Assembly: GCF_014191545.1 (NCBI RefSeq)
Contig: NZ_AP023361.1
Coordinates: forward strand, 2,136,501 to 2,200,500
DNA from: Terrihabitans soli
Lineage (GTDB): Bacteria; Pseudomonadota; Alphaproteobacteria; Rhizobiales; Methylopilaceae
Length of the DNA: 64,000 nucleotides
Direction: 5' to 3'
The first letter of the stretch is position 1, and each line of letters begins with the position of its first letter. The notes under the pieces were generated by a model. That model was not told the origin of the DNA. It was given only the letters and a program-made list of their open reading frames with translations, and did no database searches. The position numbers and the translations under genes are program-made. Shown piece by piece: positions 9,671 through 18,526 of this stretch.

Positions 9671-10729
9671 ATGGAAATTTTTGACAGCAGACGGCTCGCA
9701 TCCGTCAAACAGGCTTTCTCGACGCGCCGCATCGATCTGTCCGAAGCGCGCATGCTGCTCTGCGATCGTACGCCCCGCGCCGGCGATGTCGTGCTCGCAC
9801 GCATCGATGAGATCGGACATCACGAAACCGTCGAGCTCAAAACCGGCCGCAAAGCACCGGTCTATCCGGGCGATGAAGTGATCCTGGCCTATGGCGACCG
9901 CTATGCGCCCGATCAGTTCGAAGCGCATGTGCCCACAACGCTCGAGCCTTGCCAGATGGTGGCCGGCGGCGGCATTGCGAGCCGCGTGATCGTCGCGCAT
10001 GCCCGTACGCGTCCCGCAACGAGCATTACGCCGATCGGACTTCTTGCCTCGCGTCCGGGGGCGCCGATGAATGTCGCGGATTTCGCCGTCCCCGCCGTCC
10101 AGCCGAGCGGCCGCGTGCCGATCATCGTCGTCTGCGGAACCTCGATGAATGCCGGCAAGACCACCAGCATGGCGGCACTCGTACGCGGTTTGACCGCGGC
10201 GGGGCTGAAGACCGGCACCATCAAAGCGACGGGCACCGGCGCCGGCAACGATCTTTGGATCATGCGCGACAGCGGCGCCGCGGAAGTGCTCGATTTCACC
10301 GATGCCGGATGGTCGACGACCTATCGGGTGCCGGTCGATGCCATCGAGCGTTCGGCCGGCCATCTCGTCGCGGCGATGGAGGCTGAGGGCTGCGACGTGA
10401 TCGTAATGGAAATCGCCGACGGGCTTTTCCAGGGCGAGACGCGCGAACTCATGCAAAGGCCGAGTTTCCGCGAAACGATCTCCGGCGTGATGTTTGCGGC
10501 CGGGGATGCCATGGGCGCGGTCGGCGGAGCGCAAAGGCTTGCCGCTTTCGGCCACAATGTTCTTGCTGTATCCGGCCGCGTCACGCAATCGCCGCTCGGC
10601 TGCCGCGAGGTGGCGCAGGAAACGCAGCTCCCCGTTTATGGGCTGGCACAGTTGTCGAACCGCGAGACGGCGCTGTCCTTCCTCTACAAGTCCAACCAGC
10701 CGGCGCTGGAAACCGCCGGCGTCGCGTGA
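9671..10729 (+). CDS. P-loop NTPase of DUF1611 type with an extra N-terminal domain
   Basis: The protein has 352 residues. An N-terminal domain of about 150 residues includes R-A-G-D-V-V-L-A-R-I and A-Y-G-D-R-Y-A-P-D-Q-F-E-A. A P-loop follows, G-T-S-M-N-A-G-K-T-T at about residues 155-164, then G-T-I-K-A-T-G-T-G-A-G-N-D and a V-I-V-M-E-I-A-D-G Walker-B-like strand. The C-terminal part resembles DUF1611/MobB-like NTPases, which handle substrates in a MinD-like fold. The start is ATG 9671 with GGGGAG nine bases upstream. The stop overlaps the next gene's GTG start by four bases, tying it to the pseudo-ABC protein. Substrate is unknown. Confidence 0.6.
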   Translation: MEIFDSRRLASVKQAFSTRRIDLSEARMLLCDRTPRAGDVVLARIDEIGHHETVELKTGRKAPVYPGDEVILAYGDRYAPDQFEAHVPTTLEPCQMVAGGGIASRVIVAHARTRPATSITPIGLLASRPGAPMNVADFAVPAVQPSGRVPIIVVCGTSMNAGKTTSMAALVRGLTAAGLKTGTIKATGTGAGNDLWIMRDSGAAEVLDFTDAGWSTTYRVPVDAIERSAGHLVAAMEAEGCDVIVMEIADGLFQGETRELMQRPSFRETISGVMFAAGDAMGAVGGAQRLAAFGHNVLAVSGRVTQSPLGCREVAQETQLPVYGLAQLSNRETALSFLYKSNQPALETAGVA

Positions 10730-12363
10730 GCCGGCCGAAGATCGCGACCGGCGCGCGGGTTTTTCTGCTCGCGCGCCTTGTCGCCAACGGCCTTGCCCAG
10801 ACGGCGCTCGCCATCGGCATCGCTGTGCTGACGTCGCTGATGCTCGGTATTCTTGCCGGGCCTTTCGTGCCGCCCAAGCTCGCATGGCCGGCGGCAGCGC
10901 TTTTTGCCGGCGGCCTTGCGATGGCGGCGCTGCGCACGCTGCAAAGACGCGATGCCGAGGCGCTCGGCTTGTCCTATGTCCGCGAGGTGCAGTTTCTCAT
11001 TTTCTCGCATCTGTGCCGTGCGGCGCCGGACAGCGTACGCATCGGATCGACGATGACACGCTTCACCACCGATCTCAGCTCGGTGAAAAACTGGATCAGC
11101 CAGGGGCTCGCCTCATCGCTTGTTGCCGCGGCCGCGCTGGTGGCGGGCTTTGCAGCGCTCGTCTTTCTCGACTGGCGGCTTGCCGCCGCATCCATCATTC
11201 CCTTTGCGCTCTGCGGGCTTGTCGCCGCTGCCGTGTCCGCGCCGCTGATGCGCACGGTGCGGCTCAGCCGGCGCCTGCGCGGAAAGCTTTCCGGGCGCAT
11301 CGGCGATAATATACTTGTCCGTACCAGCCTCATGCATCTTGGCCTCGTCGACCGCGAGAGGCGCCGCATGTCGGAGCGTGCATCGAAACTCGATGCCGTC
11401 CTGATCGAACGCGCGTTTCTCGCCGGAGCCTTGCGCTTTTCGGTCGAAGCGATCGCGCCCTCGGCGGCGGCCCTCGTTCTTATCTTTCATATGCTGGGCG
11501 CAGGAGCTGAGCCTTTGTCGGCGCACGCCGTCGCAAGCTGGCTTTTTGCGCTCGCCATCATTATCGGGCCGGTGCGCGACTGCGCCCGCGCCTGGGACTA
11601 CAGGCTGGCTTATGCGGAAACGGCACGGCGGATCGACCGGCTGCTGAAAACAAGCCCCACGTCCCGCGCCGCACCGCGTGCGCCGCGCGACATCCCCATC
11701 GCCTGCGGCCTTCGCCTCGACGGCGTTCTCCTTGCCGGGCGGGCGCGGAGGATCGATTTCGAAGCGCCTGCCGCAAGCCTTATCGCACTGACCGGCGATG
11801 CGTCGGCGCGCAGCGATCTTCTCGGCGCCATCTCGGGGCTCGCTCAGATCCGGGACGGAACGATCCTGATCGGCGAGATAAAGCTCTCCGAAATCGAACC
11901 GCGCCATTTCAGCCGCACGGTCGGGCTTGTGAGTCCCGCCGTCCCGCCGCTGCGCGGTTCGCTCCGGCGGAACCTGTCGCGCGGCATCGAGCCGGTAGAG
12001 GACGAGGATCTTCTGGCCGCGCTTCGCCGCTGCCGCCTCGACACGGCCTTTCCAGAGGGGCTCGACACACAATTGCGCGCGGGGGCCGCGGGCCTGCCGC
12101 CCGGCATAAGCACCCGCATCGGCCTTTCGCGGGCGCTATTGCGCGATCCTCGCGTCTTGCTTGTCGACGATGCGGTGCTTCTCGCCGACCGGGATGGACG
12201 GGCGGCGCTGGCCGGGATCGCCGCCATGCGCGACCGCATCGTGATCGTTGCAACCGACGAGCCCGAACTTTTCGGCGAGGCGGACCTTGTGTGGACCCTG
12301 CCCGACAATCCGCGCCTGAGCGATCCGCAAGAGACCGCGCTGGAAGACGTGCTGGACGATTGA
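10726..12363 (+). CDS. ABC exporter-like fusion with eroded ATPase motifs
   Basis: This 545-residue protein starts at GTG 10726, overlapping the previous stop. Residues 1-310 form an ABC exporter membrane domain with about six helices. The C-terminal nucleotide-binding domain keeps its order but has lost the catalytic motifs. The Walker A position reads T-G-D-A-S-A-R-S-D (about residue 355). The Q-loop region is [10 protein letters not shown]. The signature is L-P-P-G-I-S in place of LSGGQ (about 458). Walker B is L-L-V-D-D (about 478), and the switch His position is Asp in V-A-T-D-E. It is probably inactive as an ATPase and may depend on the P-loop partner encoded upstream. The frame is intact, so it is not a simple pseudogene. 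Confidence 0.65.
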   Translation: MSRPKIATGARVFLLARLVANGLAQTALAIGIAVLTSLMLGILAGPFVPPKLAWPAAALFAGGLAMAALRTLQRRDAEALGLSYVREVQFLIFSHLCRAAPDSVRIGSTMTRFTTDLSSVKNWISQGLASSLVAAAALVAGFAALVFLDWRLAAASIIPFALCGLVAAAVSAPLMRTVRLSRRLRGKLSGRIGDNILVRTSLMHLGLVDRERRRMSERASKLDAVLIERAFLAGALRFSVEAIAPSAAALVLIFHMLGAGAEPLSAHAVASWLFALAIIIGPVRDCARAWDYRLAYAETARRIDRLLKTSPTSRAAPRAPRDIPIACGLRLDGVLLAGRARRIDFEAPAASLIALTGDASARSDLLGAISGLAQIRDGTILIGEIKLSEIEPRHFSRTVGLVSPAVPPLRGSLRRNLSRGIEPVEDEDLLAALRRCRLDTAFPEGLDTQLRAGAAGLPPGISTRIGLSRALLRDPRVLLVDDAVLLADRDGRAALAGIAAMRDRIVIVATDEPELFGEADLVWTLPDNPRLSDPQETALEDVLDD

Positions 12364-12442
12364 CGCCGCTTGCCCCTGCACGGCAGGGCCAGTAGAAAAG
12401 CGCCCGATCTCCCGTCTTTTTCAGCTTCCGGAGCGCGCCCGC

Positions 12443-14095
12443 ATGGCCCGTCAGTTCGTCTATCACATGAGCGGTCTGTCCAAGACCTATCCTGGCGGCA
12501 AGAAGGTTCTCGATAACGTCCACCTGTCCTTCTATCCGGACGCCAAGATCGGCGTGCTCGGCGTCAACGGCTCGGGCAAATCGACCCTGATGCGGATCAT
12601 GGCCGGGATGGACAAGGAGTATAATGGCGAGGCCTGGGCGGCCGACGGCGCCAAAGTCGGCTACCTGCCGCAGGAGCCGCAGCTCGATCCGACGAAGACG
12701 GTGCGCCAGAACGTGATGCTGGGCGTTGCCGAAAAACAGGCGATCCTCGACCGCTACAACGAACTCGCCGTCAACTATTCCGACGAGACGGCGGACGAGA
12801 TGACGAAGCTCCAGGACGAGATCGAGGCGCAAGGCCTGTGGGATCTCGATGCGCGCGTCGACCAGGCCATGGAAGCTCTGCGCTGCCCGCCGGACGATGC
12901 CGATCCGAACGTTCTGTCGGGCGGCGAAAAGCGCCGCGTTGCACTGTGCCGCCTTCTGCTCGAAGCGCCCGATCTTCTCCTGCTCGACGAGCCGACCAAC
13001 CATCTCGATGCCGAGACGACGAACTGGCTCGAAAACCATCTGCGCAATTATCCGGGCGCGATCCTGATCGTCACCCATGACCGCTATTTCCTCGACAATG
13101 TGACGGGCTGGATCCTCGAACTCGATCGCGGCCGCGGCATTCCCTATGAGGGCAACTACACCTCCTGGCTTGGCCAGAAGCAGAAGCGCCTGTCGCAGGA
13201 AGCCTCGGAAGACAAATCGCGCCAGCGCGCCATCGCCGCCGAAGCGGAATGGATTTCCGCCTCGCCGAAAGCCCGCCAGGCCAAGAGCAAAGCGCGCGTG
13301 CAGCGTTATGAGGATCTCGTCAAAAAGGCCGCCGACAAGGCGCCGGGTTCGGCGCAGATCATCATTCCGGTGGCCGAGCGCCTCGGTAACAACGTCATCG
13401 ATTTCGAGGGCCTGACAAAGGGCTTCGGCGAAACTCTGCTGATCGACAATCTGTCGTTCAAGCTGCCGCCCGGCGGCATTGTCGGCGTCATCGGCCCGAA
13501 CGGCGCCGGCAAGACCACCCTCTTCCGCATGATCACTGGCGCCGAAAAGCCGGATGGCGGCTCGATCACGGTCGGCGAGAGCGTACAGCTCGGCTATGTC
13601 GACCAGTCACGCGATGCGCTCGACCCGAACAAGAATGTCTGGGAGGAAATCTCGGGCGGCAACGACATCATCTATCTGGGCAAGAAAGAGGTGAACTCCC
13701 GCGGCTATACCTCGGCGTTCAACTTCAAGGGCGGCGACCAGCAGAAGAAGGTCGGCCAGCTTTCAGGCGGCGAACGCAACCGCGTCCACCTCGCCAAAAT
13801 GCTGAAATCGGGGGCCAACGTCCTCCTCCTCGACGAACCGACCAACGATCTGGACGTCGAAACCCTCCGCGCCCTGGAAGAGGCGCTCGAGGATTTTGCC
13901 GGCTGCGCGGTCATTATTTCGCATGACCGCATGTTCCTAGATCGCATCGCAACGCATATGCTGGCCTTCGAAGGGGACAGCCATGTCGAATGGTTCGAGG
14001 GCAATTTCCAGGACTATGAGGAGGACAAGAAGCGGCGACTCGGCCCTGATTCGGTCGAGCCGAAGCGGCTCAAGTACAAGAAATTCTCGCGCTGA
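12443..14095 (+). CDS. ettA: Energy-dependent translational throttle protein EttA (ABC-F)
   Basis: This 550-residue soluble protein has two ABC domains. Walker A motifs are G-V-N-G-S-G-K-S-T and G-P-N-G-A-G-K-T-T. Signatures are L-S-G-G-E-K-R-R-V and L-S-G-G-E-R-N-R-V, with Walker B ending D-E-P-T-N-H-L-D and D-E-P-T-N-D-L-D. The start M-A-R-Q-F-V-Y-H-M and overall length fit EttA (about 555 residues in E. coli) better than Uup. EttA binds the ribosomal E site and gates the first elongation steps according to ATP/ADP ratio. It appears to be a single-gene transcript. Confidence 0.92.
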   Translation: MARQFVYHMSGLSKTYPGGKKVLDNVHLSFYPDAKIGVLGVNGSGKSTLMRIMAGMDKEYNGEAWAADGAKVGYLPQEPQLDPTKTVRQNVMLGVAEKQAILDRYNELAVNYSDETADEMTKLQDEIEAQGLWDLDARVDQAMEALRCPPDDADPNVLSGGEKRRVALCRLLLEAPDLLLLDEPTNHLDAETTNWLENHLRNYPGAILIVTHDRYFLDNVTGWILELDRGRGIPYEGNYTSWLGQKQKRLSQEASEDKSRQRAIAAEAEWISASPKARQAKSKARVQRYEDLVKKAADKAPGSAQIIIPVAERLGNNVIDFEGLTKGFGETLLIDNLSFKLPPGGIVGVIGPNGAGKTTLFRMITGAEKPDGGSITVGESVQLGYVDQSRDALDPNKNVWEEISGGNDIIYLGKKEVNSRGYTSAFNFKGGDQQKKVGQLSGGERNRVHLAKMLKSGANVLLLDEPTNDLDVETLRALEEALEDFAGCAVIISHDRMFLDRIATHMLAFEGDSHVEWFEGNFQDYEEDKKRRLGPDSVEPKRLKYKKFSR

Positions 14096-14227
14096 GAAGT
14101 CCGAATAGGCGGCCAAACCGCCATATTCCCGGGCTTTATCGGCTTGTGCGCACAACTTTCCTTGGAAGTCTGTTGCGTGCAAGGTAGCTTGCCGCTCGCG
14201 GAAGACCGCATTCCACATGAGGCAGCT

Positions 14228-14482
14228 ATGGCTACGAAGACGAAATCTTTCTGGGATCGGTTCAAGGACTCCGTCCTGACCGTGGGCGATGAGACGGCGG
14301 CCGCCCCTAAGGCGAAGGCAAAACCGAAGGCCAAGGCGAAAGCCGCGGCGAAGTCGAAAGTGAAGGCCAAGGCAAAGCCTAAAGCCAAGGCGAAGCCGAA
14401 GGCTAAGAAAGCGGCGGTAAAGAAGGCGCCGAAGAAAAAGGCGTCGAAACCCAAGACAGCCAAGCGCAAGGCTAAGCGCTGA
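14228..14482 (+). CDS. Lys/Ala-rich histone H1-like protein, short form
   Basis: This 84-residue basic protein has a short folded-looking head (M-A-T-K-T-K-S-F-W-D-R-F-K-D) followed by a tail of K-A-K-x-K-A and K-P-K repeats. Such tails are typical of bacterial H1-like nucleoid proteins, which bind DNA without sequence specificity. I choose ATG 14228; an upstream in-frame start at 14144 would add 28 residues unlike the family. A second, longer protein of the same kind starts 13 bases after the stop, so the two are likely cotranscribed. Confidence 0.7.
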   Translation: MATKTKSFWDRFKDSVLTVGDETAAAPKAKAKPKAKAKAAAKSKVKAKAKPKAKAKPKAKKAAVKKAPKKKASKPKTAKRKAKR

Positions 14483-14495
14483 GAGTGAGGGTGTT

Positions 14496-14942
14496 GTGAA
14501 GAAACCGAAAGCGAAGAAGGCAGCGGCCAAGAAGCCCAAGGCGAAAGCCAAGGCTAAGGCCGTGAAGACCAAGTCCAAGGCCGCGAAGCCGAAGGCTGCC
14601 AAGAAGTCGAAAGCCAAGGCCGTAAAGCCGAAGGCAAAGGCGAAGGCCAAAGCGACGAAGTCGAAAGCCAAATCGGCGAAGCCGAAGGCGAAAGCCAAGG
14701 CCGTGAAGTCGAAGGCCAAGGCAACCAAGCCGAAGGCCAAAGCCGCGAAACCGGCCGCAAAGCCGGCAGCCAAGGCGAAGCCGAAGAAGAAGGCAGCGCC
14801 GAAAAAGCCGGCTGTTGCTGCGGCTCCCGCACCGGCGCCGACCCCGGCTCCGGCTCCGGTCACGCCTCCTGCGCCGGCTCCGGCTCCTACGCCGAGCTTC
14901 GGCACGTCCTGGACGCCCCCGACGGGCGGCTCGGGCAACTAA
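14496..14942 (+). CDS. Lys/Ala-rich histone H1-like protein, long form with Pro/Ala tail
   Basis: This protein has 148 residues from GTG 14496, preceded by GTGAGGG. Residues 1-110 are almost entirely Lys, Ala, Pro and Ser in A-K-P-K-A-K type repeats. The end switches to an uncharged A-P-A-P-T-P-A-P region and a G-G-S-G-N terminus. The tail is expected to coat DNA. The Pro/Ala segment may be a flexible linker or spacer. Low complexity makes homology assignment weak, but codon use and the ribosome site argue that it is real. Confidence 0.65.
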   Translation: MKKPKAKKAAAKKPKAKAKAKAVKTKSKAAKPKAAKKSKAKAVKPKAKAKAKATKSKAKSAKPKAKAKAVKSKAKATKPKAKAAKPAAKPAAKAKPKKKAAPKKPAVAAAPAPAPTPAPAPVTPPAPAPAPTPSFGTSWTPPTGGSGN

Positions 14943-14955
14943 GGCCCTGACGTTC

Positions 14956-14993
14956 AAAAGCTCCGGGCGCCCTGACGGTCGTCCGGAGCTTTT
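14956..14993 (+). terminator. Terminator-like hairpin after the H1-like genes
   Basis: AAAAGCTCCGG (14956-14966) pairs perfectly with CCGGAGCTTTT (14983-14993). The following T tract is short. It separates the H1-like pair from the regulator downstream. Confidence 0.75.
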
Positions 14994-15017
14994 GTCTTGC
15001 CTAGAACCCGCCGAACG

Positions 15018-15035
15018 CATAAAGATATCTTTATG
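15018..15035. promoter_or_regulatory. 18-bp perfect palindrome over the start codon of the SahR-like gene
   Basis: CATAAAGATATCTTTATG reads the same on both strands, and its last three bases are the ATG of the downstream gene. It resembles, from memory, operators of SAH-responsive ArsR regulators (SahR) of methionine genes. Binding here would autorepress the regulator-metF pair. No clear ribosome site can fit because the palindrome fills that space. Confidence 0.7.
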
Positions 15036-16049
15036 TCTGACGCGGCATCCCATGCCCCCCTTCCGGCCATGCTCGGCGCCCTCAGGGCTGCCGGCGAGCC
15101 GACGCGGCTGCGCCTTCTGGCGCTGCTCGCCAATGGGGAGCTCAACGTCACCGACATCACCGAAATTCTCGGCCAGTCGCAGCCGCGCATCTCGCGCCAT
15201 CTGAAGCTGATGACAGGTGCGGGCCTGATCGAACGCCAGCGCGAGGGCTCCTGGGCCTTTTTCCGTCTGGCGCAGGATGGCCCCGGCGCCATGCTGGCCG
15301 ATGCCATCGTCTCTCGCCTCGACCGCAATGAGGCGTCTCTTGTGCGCGACCGCGAGCGTCTCAACGAAGTGCGCAGCGCCCGCGCTGAGGAGGCCGCCGC
15401 CTATTTCCGCGACCATGCCAATGACTGGGCAAAGATCCGCGCTTTGCATGTCGAGGAGGCGGCCGTCGAGGCCGCCATCCGCGAGGCGATCGGCGAGCGC
15501 CCCGTCCGCGCTTTGCTCGATATCGGCACCGGCACCGGCCGCATCATCGAAGTCGTCGGTACGCAGGCCGAGCGCGCCACGGGCGTCGACCTGTCGCTCG
15601 ACATGCTGGCCGTCGCCCGCGCCCATCTTTCCAAAATAGGTCTTTCGCGCGTGCAGCTGCGGCAGGGCGATGTCTATGCCCTGCCCGTCCAGCCGCAGAG
15701 CTTCGACCTCGTGATCATCCATCAGGTGCTGCACTTCCTCGACGAGCCCGGCCGCGCCATCCGCGAAGCCTCGCGCGCACTGGCGCCCGGCGGGCGTCTC
15801 CTCGTCGTCGATTTTGCGCCGCACGACCTCGAATTCCTGCGCGAAGCGCATGCCCATCGCCGTCTCGGCTTCCAGACCGAGACGGTCGAGCAATGGATGA
15901 AGCAGGCCGGCCTGAAGCCGGAACTGCACCGCGATCTCGCGCCGCCCGGCGGCGCCAAAGACAAGCTCACCGTTTCCATCTGGATGGGGCGCGATCCGCG
16001 CGTCGTCACCGATCTTCCCGCAACCGATCCGAACCTGGCCGTCGCATGA
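15033..16049 (+). CDS. ArsR-family regulator fused to a SAM-dependent methyltransferase domain (SahR-like)
   Basis: The protein has 338 residues. Residues 10-100 form an ArsR winged helix (A-A-G-E-P-T-R-L-R-L-L-A-L-L, then S-Q-P-R-I-S-R-H-L-K-L-M recognition helix). Residues 140-300 form a class I methyltransferase fold with motif I L-L-D-I-G-T-G-T-G-R at about residue 161. This two-domain layout and the metF partner match alphaproteobacterial SahR, which senses S-adenosylhomocysteine and represses methionine-cycle genes; the ligand domain is probably a sensor. The start codon lies inside an 18-bp palindrome and lacks a clear ribosome site. The stop overlaps metF by four bases. Confidence 0.8.
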   Translation: MSDAASHAPLPAMLGALRAAGEPTRLRLLALLANGELNVTDITEILGQSQPRISRHLKLMTGAGLIERQREGSWAFFRLAQDGPGAMLADAIVSRLDRNEASLVRDRERLNEVRSARAEEAAAYFRDHANDWAKIRALHVEEAAVEAAIREAIGERPVRALLDIGTGTGRIIEVVGTQAERATGVDLSLDMLAVARAHLSKIGLSRVQLRQGDVYALPVQPQSFDLVIIHQVLHFLDEPGRAIREASRALAPGGRLLVVDFAPHDLEFLREAHAHRRLGFQTETVEQWMKQAGLKPELHRDLAPPGGAKDKLTVSIWMGRDPRVVTDLPATDPNLAVA

Positions 16050-16948
16050 CCCCCGCCCCGACCGAACGCCTCAGCCGCAACGGCGCAGCGCGCGACATTT
16101 CCGTCTCGTTCGAATTCTTTCCGCCGAAAACGGAAGAGTCCGAAAAGTCCTTGTGGGAATGCATCACGCGGCTTTTGCCGCTCGCACCGCAATTTGTGTC
16201 CGTCACCTATGGCGCAGGCGGATCGACGCGCGAGCGTACGCACCAGACCGTCACCCGTATCGTGCGCGAGAGCGATGTGCCGCCCGCCGCCCATCTGACC
16301 TGTGTCGCCGCTTCAAAGGCGGAAGTCGATGAAGTGGCGCAGAGCTATTGGGATGCGGGCGTGCGCCATATCGTGGCGCTGCGCGGCGATCCGGCCGGCG
16401 GCGTGGGTTCGAAATACGAGCCGCATCCGGACGGCTATGCCTATTCAGCGGATCTTGTCGCGGGCCTCAAAAAGATCGGCAATTTCGAGATCTCGGTCGC
16501 CGGCTATCCGGAGAAGCATCCGGAAAGCCGCAGCCTCGACGAAGATATCGATATCCTCAAAGCCAAGGTCGATGCCGGCGCCGACCGCGTCATCACCCAG
16601 TTCTTCTTCGAGAACGATATTTTCCTGCGCTATGTCGATCGCGTGCGCAAAGCCGGGATCGACATTCCGATCGTGCCGGGCATTGTGCCCGTCCACTCCT
16701 TCAAGGCCGTCTCGAACTTCGCGGCGCGGGCCGGCGCCAGCGTGCCGGATTGGCTGGCGCAGCGTTTCGACGGTTTGGAAAACGATCCGGCGACGCGCCA
16801 GCTCGTGGCGTCGGCCGTCGCGGCCGAACAGGTGCTCGACCTTCGCGACCGCGGTGTCACGCATTTCCATTTCTACACGATGAACCGCGCCGATCTCGTC
16901 TACGCGATCTGCCATCTTCTGGGCCTGCGCGTTCCCGCGGCGGCTTAA
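16046..16948 (+). CDS. metF: Methylenetetrahydrofolate reductase MetF
   Basis: This 300-residue protein shows the MTHFR barrel landmarks: S-F-E-F-F-P-P-K-T near residue 27 with the catalytic Glu, V-T-Y-G-A-G-G-S-T, H-L-T-C-V, A-L-R-G-D-P and T-Q-F-F-F. It reduces 5,10-methylene-THF to 5-methyl-THF, the methyl donor for methionine synthesis, using FAD. It overlaps the SahR-like regulator by ATGA, which supports joint control by SAH. Its stop overlaps the convergent GNAT gene by four bases. Confidence 0.93.
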   Translation: MTPAPTERLSRNGAARDISVSFEFFPPKTEESEKSLWECITRLLPLAPQFVSVTYGAGGSTRERTHQTVTRIVRESDVPPAAHLTCVAASKAEVDEVAQSYWDAGVRHIVALRGDPAGGVGSKYEPHPDGYAYSADLVAGLKKIGNFEISVAGYPEKHPESRSLDEDIDILKAKVDAGADRVITQFFFENDIFLRYVDRVRKAGIDIPIVPGIVPVHSFKAVSNFAARAGASVPDWLAQRFDGLENDPATRQLVASAVAAEQVLDLRDRGVTHFHFYTMNRADLVYAICHLLGLRVPAAA

Positions 16949-17475
16949 GTTCGCGGCGCGCGGTTGAGCCGGTAAAGGCCGTGCGCCAGCCCGGCGCGCT
17001 CGATGCCCTTATCGAAGTGGAAACCGCAGCGCAGCATCACGCCTTCCGAGCGCGTGTTCTCCGGCAGAACAAAGCCGACGATTTCCGTCAGTCCGAGATT
17101 TTCGAAACCGAGCTGCGTCGCAAGCTTGCCGATCTCGGTGGCGCAGCCGCGGCCCCAATGTTCGGGCGTCAGCGAATAGAGAAGCTCGACCACTTCCTCG
17201 CCGTCGAGTTCGGTGCGGCGGATGCCGCCCCAGCCGGCAAAAGACCCCGTGTCCATATCGCGGAAAAACCAGATGCCGAAACTGTGCTCGCGCCAGTGGA
17301 CACGCTCGCGGCCGATAAAGGCTTTCGCCGCCTGCGGCGGGCGCGGACCGCCCAGGGTCTTCATCATCTCCACATCGGAAAACACCTTCTCGACACCGGC
17401 GAGATGGCCCTCATGGGGAACGTCCCCGAACAGACCGTTGATCTCGACCATGGTCGGGAAGAGAAGACTGAGCAT
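16945..17475 (-). CDS. GNAT-family N-acetyltransferase (RimJ/RimL type)
   Basis: This 176-residue protein has the acetyl-CoA loop Y-S-L-T-P-E-H-W-G-R-G-C-A-T-E-I (near residue 92) and a C-terminal G-V-M-L-R-C-G-F-H segment typical of RimJ/RimL-like acetyltransferases. Substrate is unknown: these enzymes modify protein N-termini or small molecules. It follows murI with a shared base (stop of murI at 17475), so both are likely on one transcript. Confidence 0.82.
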   Translation of the reverse strand: MLSLLFPTMVEINGLFGDVPHEGHLAGVEKVFSDVEMMKTLGGPRPPQAAKAFIGRERVHWREHSFGIWFFRDMDTGSFAGWGGIRRTELDGEEVVELLYSLTPEHWGRGCATEIGKLATQLGFENLGLTEIVGFVLPENTRSEGVMLRCGFHFDKGIERAGLAHGLYRLNRAPRT

Positions 17476-18338
17476 CAGCCGCCCGATACTTTGAGAGTTT
17501 GAATATCGGACAGGCCATAGGTGCCGAGCGCGGCGCGCAGCGGCGGCGGGGCGGCCTCCGAACCGGTGAAGAAGGCGCGCGCCGGAAGCTGCGGCCCCTC
17601 TTTCACATCGCCGAGCAGCTGCGCCGTGCGGCGGGCAATGGCCGGCGCTGAATCGATGAAGGTCACCGGCCAGGGCGCCAGCGCGACGAGCCGGTGCAGG
17701 ATGAGCGGATAATGCGTGCAGGCGAGCACGACGATATCGGTGCGCGCGCCACCCTTCTCGACGAAAGCCGGGCGCAGCTCCTCGATGAGATCGGCATCGG
17801 AGGCCGGCGCGCCGAACAGTTCATCCTGCGCAAAGCCGGCAAGACGCGTCGAGCCGACAAGCGTCACATCGCAGCTTTGCGCATGGACGGCGACGAGCTC
17901 GCGCGTGTAATCGCGCATCACCGTACCCGGCGTCGCCAGAACGCTGATGCGTTTCGATAGCGATTGTTCGCAGGCCGGCTTGATCGCCGGAACTGTGCCC
18001 ACAAAGGGAATGTCGAAGGCAGAGCGCAGGACCGGCAGTACGAGCGTCGATGCGGTGTTGCAGGCGATGACGGCGATATCGGGCTCGGTCAGCTTTACGG
18101 CTTCCGCGATCACTGCGCGCACACGCGCAATAAGCACGTCTTCGGCGAGTTGCCCGTAAGGGAAGACTTCGGTATCGGCGACGTAAATCAGCTCCGCCGA
18201 CGGTGTGATTCGCGCGATTTCGCCGTGCACGGTTAACCCGCCAAGACCGGAATCGAAGACCAATATGCGCGGCACACGGTCGCGCGGAGCGCTGGCGTTC
18301 GGCGCTGCAGTTCCTGCGAGAAGATCGAACTTCACCAT
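17475..18338 (-). CDS. murI: Glutamate racemase
   Basis: This 287-residue enzyme interconverts L- and D-glutamate for peptidoglycan. Both catalytic cysteines are visible, in I-A-C-N-T-A-S-T (about residue 93) and V-L-A-C-T-H-Y-P-L-I (about residue 206), along with F-D-S-G-L-G-G-L-T-V at the start of the fold and T-P-G-T-V. The N-terminal 20 residues are not conserved. The gene is first in a two-gene minus-strand unit with the GNAT acetyltransferase. Confidence 0.92.
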   Translation of the reverse strand: MVKFDLLAGTAAPNASAPRDRVPRILVFDSGLGGLTVHGEIARITPSAELIYVADTEVFPYGQLAEDVLIARVRAVIAEAVKLTEPDIAVIACNTASTLVLPVLRSAFDIPFVGTVPAIKPACEQSLSKRISVLATPGTVMRDYTRELVAVHAQSCDVTLVGSTRLAGFAQDELFGAPASDADLIEELRPAFVEKGGARTDIVVLACTHYPLILHRLVALAPWPVTFIDSAPAIARRTAQLLGDVKEGPQLPARAFFTGSEAAPPPLRAALGTYGLSDIQTLKVSGG

Positions 18339-18526
18339 CTAGCGCCCTGAAAACCCACACATCCACGCGTTTAGGACAGGATGACGCAAGCTGATAACGA
18401 ATTCGTCTCCTGTGGGGAAGCTCCCACGGTTAACCTTTGGGTGCCCATTGAGGGTCACAACCGGCACATAGTTGTGCCTCATTTGAAGGGCTTATCCGGG
18501 GGCATTCACAAATTGGAGATGTGGGG

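Noticed and set aside
10726-12363. Pseudogene call for the ABC exporter-like gene
   Set aside because: No stop or frameshift interrupts 545 codons, and codon use and the coupled start look normal; only ATPase motifs are altered.
14472-15929. Minus-strand frame of 485 codons over the H1-like gene and SahR-like regulator
   Set aside because: It is antisense to two well-supported genes and the terminator; its Leu/Arg-rich part is the mirror of Lys/Ala codons.
16348-17502. Plus-strand frame of 384 codons across metF and the GNAT gene
   Set aside because: Out of frame with metF and antisense to the GNAT gene; low-complexity Arg-rich sequence typical of a GC-rich shadow.
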